This document shows, piece after piece, positions 1 through 4,495 of a DNA stretch of 5,342 nt (its first letter is position 1; each line of letters opens with the position of its first letter). The translations under genes and the position numbers were made by a program. This DNA is from an uncultured Eubacteriales bacterium. GTDB taxonomy: Bacteria; Bacillota; Clostridia; Oscillospirales; Acutalibacteraceae. The stretch is taken from positions 1 through 5,342 of the forward strand of contig CAKSUE010000068.1 in the NCBI GenBank assembly GCA_934501135.1. Direction: 5' to 3'. Below the pieces are notes generated by a model that saw nothing but the letters and a program-made list of their open reading frames with translations, searched no databases and was not told where the DNA came from.

Positions 1-2
1 TT

Positions 3-260
3 TGCATTGGCGGGCTTTATGGAAATCCTGACTGTATTGTAAAAAAGTTCTTTAATAATTATCAAATTGATTTTACTCTAAAAAAACGTAAAATGATAAA
101 GGCAGAAGTCTTATATTCTGAAGAGGGAGTAATACCAGGTTATATTATAAATTTTTGGGGTATGGATGTTTATTTATTGCCATATCTTAAAATGGAAACA
201 CTTAATATTATAAAGAAGTATATGATACCAAACCTTTTGATTAGGAGGTTTTTTGAATGA
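3..260 (+). CDS. C-terminal end of an unrecognised protein (5' truncated by window edge)
   Basis: One frame stays open from the window edge to a TGA at 258-260, giving 85 residues of a C-terminus. The sequence is protein-like: it begins CIGGLYGNPD, has a basic stretch (LKKRKMIKAEV) and ends in an aromatic, basic tail (NLLIRRFFE). A hydrophobic/aromatic patch around INFWGMDVYLLPYL is too short and polar to call a membrane helix. I do not recognise the family and assign no function. The stop overlaps the sortase start as ATGA, so the two genes are probably translationally coupled and in one operon. That it is a real gene rests on the uninterrupted frame, the tight overlap and the sortase RBS lying inside its last codons. 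Confidence 0.75.
   Translation, partial: CIGGLYGNPDCIVKKFFNNYQIDFTLKKRKMIKAEVLYSEEGVIPGYIINFWGMDVYLLPYLKMETLNIIKKYMIPNLLIRRFFE
243..248 (+). promoter_or_regulatory. Ribosome binding site of the sortase gene, inside the upstream gene
   Basis: A perfect AGGAGG lies 8 bases before the ATG at 257. It sits within the last codons of the preceding gene, whose TGA overlaps the ATG. This fixes the sortase start and points to translational coupling. Confidence 0.85.
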
Positions 261-1261
261 AAAGGAGAAAAGATTATAGACGATCAAATACAGGAAAGAA
301 AAGCTTTTTTAAAAATATATTTCCTACAAAAGGGGATTCAGCCGGTGAGATTATTAGAAAAATAATTTTATTAATAGCTATTATTGTATTTATCATATCC
401 GGTATTATGCTGGTGAATATATTATTTATCCAACCTAATAATAACAAGTCTGTTTATGATGAAATAAGGACTGTTTATTATGATGAGTCTGTTAATGATA
501 GTGAAGATGATAATAAAGTAAGAGAAGAGCGCCTTAAAAAGGTTAGAGAATTAAATAGTGATATAGTAGGTTGGATAAATATATCTAATACCCAGATAGA
601 TAATCCGGTCTTAATGCCACCTAAAAATGATGATAACTATTATCTTTATAGAAACTATAAAAAAGAAGATACTAAGTATGGAAGTTTATTTTTAGATCCA
701 ACTGTTGACCTAAATAACAATTATAAAAATATAGTTATTTACGGGCATCATATGAAGGATGGAAGTATGTTTGCGGATCTTATTAAATTTTCAGATTTAA
801 ATTTTTACAAGCAAAATCCTATAGTAAACTTCGACACAATCAATGGCGTTGCGGATTGGAAAATTATATCAGTATTTAAAACTAATACTAGGGAAGATCA
901 AGGAGAAGTTTTTCAGTATATTCAAACAGGGTTTGCAAATGATTTGGATTTTTTAAACTATGTTTATAACGTTAGAGAAAGATCTTTAATAGATATACCT
1001 GTTGATGTAAATGAGAATGATGAATTAATTACATTAACAACATGTTCCTATGAGTTTGATGACTTTAGAACAGTGGTAGTGGCAAGAAAAGTTAGAGAAT
1101 CAGAAAGTAGCTACGTTGATGTTTCAAATGCTAGTATGAATTCTGAGCCTCTTATGCCACAAATATGGTACGATAAAAGAGGAGGAACAAAACCTCGAGT
1201 TTCAGATTTTAGTACAGCTTATAGTAATGGTGAAATTGACTGGTATGTTCCTGTTGATTAA
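257..1261 (+). CDS. srtB: Class B sortase (membrane-anchored cysteine transpeptidase)
   Basis: Sortases cut surface proteins at a C-terminal sorting signal and join them to cell-wall peptidoglycan or to each other, acting on the outer face of the membrane. The 334-residue product has a basic N-terminus (MKRRKDYRR), a single hydrophobic segment at about residues 35-58 (type II signal anchor), an acidic linker at about 70-90 and a sortase domain at about 92-281. The catalytic triad is visible: His164 in IYGHHMKDGSMF, Cys263 in LTTCSYEFDDF and Arg271 in FRTVVVARKV. The GHHMKDGSMF context and the TCSYEF...R spacing fit class B rather than class A. About 54 residues follow the catalytic Arg, including Trp304, a GGTKP motif and a final WYVPVD, longer than a minimal class B enzyme. 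No LPXTG- or NPXTN-type substrate gene is in the window, so the target is unknown. The start is set by AGGAGG 8 bases upstream. Confidence 0.93.
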   Translation: MKRRKDYRRSNTGKKSFFKNIFPTKGDSAGEIIRKIILLIAIIVFIISGIMLVNILFIQPNNNKSVYDEIRTVYYDESVNDSEDDNKVREERLKKVRELNSDIVGWINISNTQIDNPVLMPPKNDDNYYLYRNYKKEDTKYGSLFLDPTVDLNNNYKNIVIYGHHMKDGSMFADLIKFSDLNFYKQNPIVNFDTINGVADWKIISVFKTNTREDQGEVFQYIQTGFANDLDFLNYVYNVRERSLIDIPVDVNENDELITLTTCSYEFDDFRTVVVARKVRESESSYVDVSNASMNSEPLMPQIWYDKRGGTKPRVSDFSTAYSNGEIDWYVPVD

Positions 1262-1283
1262 GTTATGTATGGGGAGAATTATT

Positions 1284-2297
1284 ATGATTGTAGTAATGAA
1301 AAGGGATGCCGATGAGCGAGATATTAGAGGCGTGGAGGAAGTATTAAAAAGATATGGTTTAGGTGTACATATTTCAACCGGAACAGATGCAACGATTATT
1401 GGTGTTATTGGCGATAAGAACAAGCTATCCGATACAAATATAGAACTTTTGCATGGTGTAGAAAAGTGTGTGCCTATAATGCATAGCTATAAACTTGCAA
1501 GCAGAGATATTTGTCCCAAGGGAAGAATTGTAAGTGTGGGGGATGAGATTATTGGTGGAAGCAAGTTAATGATGATAGCGGGGCCGTGCGCTGTTGAGAG
1601 TGAAGAGCAAATGTTTTCTGTAGCAGAAGAGATAAAAAAGACTGGAACTAGATTTTTGAGAGGTGGAGCATATAAACCAAGAACATCGCCATATGCGTTT
1701 CAGGGAATGGAAGAGGAAGGACTTAGAATTTTACGAAGTGCTGCAGATGCAAATGGTCTAAAAGTTGTAAGTGAAATTGTTACGGAAAATCTTGTTGAAA
1801 GCGCAGCTAAATATTGTGATGTGTTCCAGATAGGTGCTAGGAATATGCAGAATTTTAGGTTACTGAAGGCTGTTGGCAGGTCTAAAATTCCAGTACTTTT
1901 AAAAAGAGGGATATCATCTACCATTGAAGAATGGCTTGATGCAGCTGAGTATATAATGAGTGAAGGTAATTATAATGTGATACTTTGTGAGAGAGGAATA
2001 AGAACCTTTGAAACGGCTACTAGAAATACTCTTGATGTTTCTGCTATTGCTGTGGTTAAAGAGAGAAGTTCTTTGCCTATTATAGTTGATCCATCGCATG
2101 CTGCAGGGAAAGCGTCTTACATAAAGTCATTATCATTAGCAGCTACAGCAGCAGGAGCAGATGGTCTTATAATTGAAGTTCATCCAGATCCTAAGAGTGC
2201 AATGTCAGATGCAGCTCAGCAAATTACACCTAAAGAATATGCTAATCTTATAAACAATGTAAGAGAAATAGCCAAGGTTGTTAATAGAAGCTTATAA
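1284..2297 (+). CDS. aroF: 3-deoxy-7-phosphoheptulonate (DAHP) synthase, type I-beta with N-terminal regulatory domain
   Basis: This enzyme condenses phosphoenolpyruvate and erythrose-4-phosphate to DAHP, the first step of the shikimate pathway to aromatic amino acids, in the cytoplasm. From the ATG at 1284 the product is 337 residues and is collinear with Thermotoga maritima DAHP synthase as I recall it. Residues 1-70 (MIVVMKRDA...) are the ferredoxin-like, ACT-like domain that in that enzyme mediates feedback inhibition by tyrosine. The barrel follows, with LRGGAYKPRTSPY (125-137), QIGARNMQNFRLL, VLLKRG (Lys207, Arg208) and ERGIRTFE. All four metal ligands are present: Cys102 (AGPCAVE), His272 (DPSHAAG), Glu298 (IIEVHP) and Asp309. 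There is no chorismate mutase domain. An in-frame ATG at 1227 would add 19 residues overlapping the sortase; I reject it because GGGGAG at 1271-1276 and family alignment favour 1284. The gap to the sortase stop is 22 bases, so co-transcription is likely. Confidence 0.96.
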   Translation: MIVVMKRDADERDIRGVEEVLKRYGLGVHISTGTDATIIGVIGDKNKLSDTNIELLHGVEKCVPIMHSYKLASRDICPKGRIVSVGDEIIGGSKLMMIAGPCAVESEEQMFSVAEEIKKTGTRFLRGGAYKPRTSPYAFQGMEEEGLRILRSAADANGLKVVSEIVTENLVESAAKYCDVFQIGARNMQNFRLLKAVGRSKIPVLLKRGISSTIEEWLDAAEYIMSEGNYNVILCERGIRTFETATRNTLDVSAIAVVKERSSLPIIVDPSHAAGKASYIKSLSLAATAAGADGLIIEVHPDPKSAMSDAAQQITPKEYANLINNVREIAKVVNRSL

Positions 2298-2486
2298 TAA
2301 TCAACATTAAAGCGGCAACTTTTCTATAAAATATAATAATTACACACGATGTTAACTTAATAATGTATGGTTTTATTGACAGTTGTGAATTAATGATATG
2401 GAAAGCTAGATTATATTAGTATCACCAAGAAAAATAAAGAAAAAATGAGATTTATATGGTGTAGATTTAAAATTTAGAGAAAAGTC
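2298..2486. other. AT-rich intergenic stretch after aroF
   Basis: No coding frame, RNA gene or convincing terminator hairpin is seen between the aroF stop and the rplM promoter. A TTGACA at 2376-2381 lacks a good -10 box at the right distance (the best is TATGGA, 15 bases on), so a second promoter is possible but not supported. The end of the aroF transcript is not obvious from sequence. Confidence 0.6.
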
Positions 2487-2515
2487 TTGACACTATGTAA
2501 TCAGTATGATAATAT
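2487..2515 (+). promoter_or_regulatory. Probable sigma-A promoter of the rplM-rpsI operon
   Basis: A perfect -35 box TTGACA lies at 2487-2492. The -10 region is within GATAATAT at 2508-2515: GATAAT at 15-base spacing (5 of 6 matches) or TAATAT at 17-base spacing (4 of 6). Transcription would start near 2520, leaving a leader of about 80 bases before rplM that holds the structure described at 2523-2567. Confidence 0.7.
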
Positions 2516-2522
2516 TTATATT

Positions 2523-2567
2523 GCAGCTATAAAGATACAAAGTATGGTGATATACAATTAAAGTTGC
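2523..2567 (+). ncRNA. Candidate ribosomal-protein L13 leader structure in the rplM 5' UTR
   Basis: GCAGCT (2523-2528) pairs with AGTTGC (2562-2567) in a 6-bp stem with one G-U pair. Inside, GTAT (2542-2545) pairs with ATAC (2552-2555) around a GGTGAT loop. The element lies immediately after the predicted transcription start and 35 bases before the rplM ATG. L13 leaders that bind L13 to repress their own operon are known in low-GC Gram-positive bacteria. The position and two-stem layout fit such a leader, but I match it by position and pairing, not by a covariance model. Confidence 0.5.
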
Positions 2568-2602
2568 TTAATAAAATAATTTAATATATAGGAGGAAGAC
2601 TA

Positions 2603-3031
2603 ATGTCTACTTATATGCCAAAGGCAAATGAAGTTGAACGCAAATGGTACATTATTGATGCTGCAGGCAAACCTTTAGGGAGAGTTGCTGCGCAAGTTGC
2701 TACTTTGCTTCGTGGAAAACATAAACCAACTTTTACACCTCATGTAGATTGTGGTGATCATGTTATTGTTATTAACTGTAAGGATGCTGTTCTTACAGGA
2801 AGTAAATTGACTCAAAAGTACCACTATCGTCATACAGGTTATATTGGTAATTTAAAATCAGTAAGATATGATACCTTAATGGCTCAAAAACCCGAAAAAG
2901 CTATGCACCTAGCTGTTAAAGGAATGGTTCCGAATACAACTTTAGGTCGTAGTGCTATGACAAGATTACGTGTATTTGCAGGTTCAGAGCATAAACATGC
3001 TGCTCAAAAACCGCAAGCATGGGAAATATAG
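2603..3031 (+). CDS. rplM: 50S ribosomal protein L13
   Basis: L13 is an early-assembly protein of the large ribosomal subunit that binds 23S rRNA. The 142-residue product has the usual family length. Recognisable segments are RKWYIIDAAGKPLGRVA (13-29), LLRGKHKPTFTPHVDCGD (35-52), the KYHYRHTGYIG block (72-82) and the C-terminal signature VKGMVPNTTLGR...LRVFAGSEHKH (105-132). GGAGG at 2591-2595 is 7 bases before the ATG. It forms the standard two-gene operon with rpsI 15 bases downstream. Expression probably depends on the promoter and leader at 2487-2567, with possible autoregulation by L13. Confidence 0.98.
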   Translation: MSTYMPKANEVERKWYIIDAAGKPLGRVAAQVATLLRGKHKPTFTPHVDCGDHVIVINCKDAVLTGSKLTQKYHYRHTGYIGNLKSVRYDTLMAQKPEKAMHLAVKGMVPNTTLGRSAMTRLRVFAGSEHKHAAQKPQAWEI

Positions 3032-3046
3032 AAGGGAGAGTCTTAT

Positions 3047-3448
3047 ATGTACGATAAAGCACCTTATTTTTACGGTACAGGAAGAAGAAAAAGTTCTGTT
3101 GCTCGTGTTAGAATTTATAAAGGAACAGGAAAAGTTACAATTAACGATAGAGATATAGATGATTATTTTGGGCTTGAAACTTTAAAGCTAATAGTAAGGC
3201 AACCACTTGAGCTTACAGATACAAGCGATAAGTTTGATATTGTTTGTCGCGTTTCTGGTGGTGGAGTAACAGGCCAGGCTGGAGCTATTCGTCACGGTAT
3301 TTCAAGGGGATTACTTCAATACGATTCAGAAAATCTTCGTCCGAAACTTAAAAAGGCTGGTTTCTTAACACGTGACCCAAGAATGAAAGAACGTAAAAAA
3401 TACGGTCTTAAAGCAGCACGTCGTGCTCCACAGTTCTCAAAGAGATAA
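3047..3448 (+). CDS. rpsI: 30S ribosomal protein S9
   Basis: S9 is a small-subunit head protein whose C-terminal tail reaches the P-site tRNA. The 133-residue product shows the family order: [21 protein letters not shown] near the N-terminus (9-29), the signature [20 protein letters not shown] (71-90), the basic block [14 protein letters not shown] (107-120) and the invariant C-terminal SKR. GGGAG at 3034-3038, just after the rplM stop, is the RBS, 8 bases before the ATG. It is the last gene of the rplM-rpsI unit and is followed by the hairpin terminator at 3533-3570. Codons are more AT-rich than in the dehydrogenase gene to the right. Confidence 0.98.
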   Translation: MYDKAPYFYGTGRRKSSVARVRIYKGTGKVTINDRDIDDYFGLETLKLIVRQPLELTDTSDKFDIVCRVSGGGVTGQAGAIRHGISRGLLQYDSENLRPKLKKAGFLTRDPRMKERKKYGLKAARRAPQFSKR

Positions 3449-3474
3449 TTATTACACATCAAAAATGCGTTATT

Positions 3475-3515
3475 TATACAACTTTACAAATGTTCAGTTT
3501 AAAAATTGTTGTATA
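3475..3515. repeat. 8-bp perfect inverted repeat with a third copy beyond the terminator
   Basis: TATACAAC (3475-3482) is the reverse complement of GTTGTATA (3508-3515), separated by 25 bases. A direct copy of the right arm, extended to TTGTTGTATA, occurs at 3506-3515 and again at 3564-3573 on the tail of the rpsI terminator. The left arm could therefore pair with either right arm. Function is unknown; it may be an mRNA 3'-end structure or a trace of recombination. Confidence 0.45.
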
Positions 3516-3532
3516 TCATTCAAAAAATATAA

Positions 3533-3570
3533 AAAGACGGTTGAGTTTTTTGCTCAATCGTCTTTGTTGT
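3533..3570 (+). terminator. Intrinsic terminator of the rplM-rpsI operon
   Basis: AAAGACGGTTGAG (3533-3545) pairs with CTCAATCGTCTTT (3553-3565) in a 13-bp stem with one G-T pair and a 7-base loop of T6 plus G. A T-rich tail TTTGTTGT follows. An A-rich run precedes the stem, so it may also work on the other strand. It lies about 85 bases after the rpsI stop. Confidence 0.88.
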
Positions 3571-3669
3571 ATAAGAAAACATAGCCATAGTGGCGGAATT
3601 CAGGAAAGGCCAGACCATGTTATACTTAAAAATAAATGTATTAACGGGAGACAAATAGGATCGTGCCAT

Positions 3670-4110
3670 TATGATGAAATCAGAGAAGGGGTAAAAGATG
3701 CCAGCCTGATGCTGGTAGGCATGAGTTAGGAATTATCGGGAGATCTGACCGGATTTTTATTAGGCATTGTTCAAACTTCTGAAACATAAAGACTATTTCA
3801 TTGCAACGTTAAAAGACAGAAAAAGCTTGAAACAGGCAGGATTTCAGACGGTACAGATTACGGTGCCGGTAGAAGGACCGGATAATCAGGAGAGCTGGGA
3901 CAAATATTTGCATGGGTTGTCCTTTACGTTGAATCATAAACTGTGTGTGTTGGAGTTGAGAGTTGGATTTGCACATTTGCAGCTGATTCGTTTTTCCTTT
4001 GAAAAAACCTTTATATCCGGGTTAGTGGAAAATTTCCACAGATTTCTGCAGAGATTGCGAATTGCAGAGTGACAGTAAAGGAAGATCCAGCAACACTTTT
4101 TGTAAAATAA
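3670..4110 (+). pseudogene. Decayed Sir2-like (NAD-dependent deacetylase-like) gene
   Basis: Pieces of one protein family appear in order but in different frames. Frame 1 at 3670-3726 reads YDEIREGVKDASLMLVGMS, then a TAG (3727-3729), then ELSGDL. Frame 2 from 3749 reads PDFY, a TAG (3761-3763), then ALFKLLKHKDYFIATL and, further on, ESWDKYLHGLSFTLNHKLCVLELRVGF...QLIRFSFEKT. After an A6 run at 4002-4007 the match moves to frame 1: YIRVSGKFPQISAEIA...VTVKEDPATLFVK, ending at TAA 4108-4110. From memory these match the N-terminus, the middle and the C-terminal WLQxTLNxKLCxLELGVG...IRxPFEK...RVNxKFPQIS region of Sir2-like proteins common in Lachnospiraceae. Intact members are about twice as long; the central part with the zinc-binding cysteines is missing, so at least two internal deletions are implied. 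No functional product is expected. The family call is recollection, but recovery of matching segments across a frameshift supports it. Confidence 0.6.
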
Positions 4111-4111
4111 A

Positions 4112-4290
4112 ATGACTGATTAGTAGAAAACACGATTATTTACTATGATGCAGGTAATATTCAAAGTGCGGAAAAAGTGGTGGCAAAGTTGGGTCAGGAC
4201 TGGATTACCAGAGACCGTGAACGGATTATAAATGTAGCCAAAGTAATTCTGCAGAGAGTGGGTTATTTTGTTTCGGTAAAATGCAAAATT
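4112..4290 (+). pseudogene. Remnant of a second, unrecognised gene
   Basis: An ATG at 4112 begins MTD and runs at once into two consecutive TAG codons (4121-4126). From about 4132 the other frame reads TIIYYDAGNIQSAEKVVAKL (4132-4191), continuing GQDWITRDRERIINVAKVILQRVG. This has the composition and helical periodicity of real protein but no start codon of its own. That frame stays open to 4347, yet a terminator hairpin begins at 4294, so the original gene probably ended or was cut before it. I do not recognise the family. It follows the Sir2-like remnant by one base, which suggests the two once formed an operon and decayed together. Confidence 0.4.
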
Positions 4291-4293
4291 GGA

Positions 4294-4333
4294 AAATCAA
4301 TTTGTATAAAAATATGCAGATTGATTTCTTTTT
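4294..4333 (+). terminator. AT-rich hairpin, probable terminator of the decayed locus
   Basis: AAATCAATTTGTATA (4294-4308) pairs with TATGCAGATTGATTT (4313-4327) in a 15-bp uninterrupted stem with two G-T pairs and an AAAA loop. CTTTTT follows. The stem is long but AT-rich, so its strength is uncertain. It separates the remnants from the dehydrogenase promoter region. Confidence 0.65.
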
Positions 4334-4379
4334 ATATGAAAACATAACAAAAAGCTATATATAATGAATAAATTTGCTA

Positions 4380-4408
4380 TTGATAAAAATTTTATATTAT
4401 GTTATTTT
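4380..4408 (+). promoter_or_regulatory. Candidate promoter of the dehydrogenase gene
   Basis: TTGATA (4380-4385, 5 of 6 matches to the -35 consensus) is followed after 17 bases by TATTTT (4403-4408, 4 of 6 to the -10). The -10 lies inside the Rex-like operator at 4399-4416, which fits repression. A perfect TATAAT at 4360-4365 is an alternative -10 but has no good -35 box. Confidence 0.5.
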
Positions 4409-4416
4409 ATTAACAA
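4399..4416. promoter_or_regulatory. Rex-type redox operator upstream of the dehydrogenase
   Basis: ATGTTATTTTATTAACAA matches the Rex consensus TTGTTAANNNNTTAACAA at 12 of 14 defined positions, with a perfect right half-site TTAACAA (4410-4416). Rex is a repressor that leaves DNA when NADH is high, and lactate dehydrogenase genes are classic targets in Bacillota. The site is 79 bases before the ATG and overlaps the candidate -10 box, a position suited to blocking transcription. The rex gene itself is not in the window. Confidence 0.65.
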
Positions 4417-4495
4417 AGAACCGATCTGATATTGGATGTTTTTTACATTAGCTTATTAAGAAATGAAAAGTATAGGGAAGACGAAAGGAGAACGT

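Noticed and set aside
1227..1283. Upstream ATG extending aroF by 19 residues
   Set aside because: The extension overlaps the sortase and has no homology to the family N-terminus, whereas the ATG at 1284 has GGGGAG upstream and gives a product collinear with the Thermotoga enzyme.
2376..2404. Second promoter with TTGACA in the aroF-rplM gap
   Set aside because: The -35 box is perfect, but no hexamer at 16-18 base spacing resembles TATAAT, and the promoter at 2487 is better placed for rplM.
2970..3158. 62-codon frame bridging the end of rplM and the start of rpsI
   Set aside because: It is out of frame with two certain ribosomal-protein genes and has a low-complexity product, so it is a shadow.
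3574..3669. Possible coding start or RNA gene between the rpsI terminator and the Sir2-like remnant
   Set aside because: Short open pieces are present, but no RBS-start pair, tRNA-like fold or recognisable protein motif could be supported.
3490..3729. 79-codon open frame across the rpsI terminator
   Set aside because: It reads through the terminator hairpin and has no RBS; only its last 19 or so codons are meaningful, as part of the Sir2-like remnant.
3767..4072. Intact 101-residue protein starting at TTG
   Set aside because: No RBS is positioned for the TTG, family-like sequence continues upstream past a TAG, and the C-terminal third is out of frame relative to better homology in frame 1; treated as part of a pseudogene.
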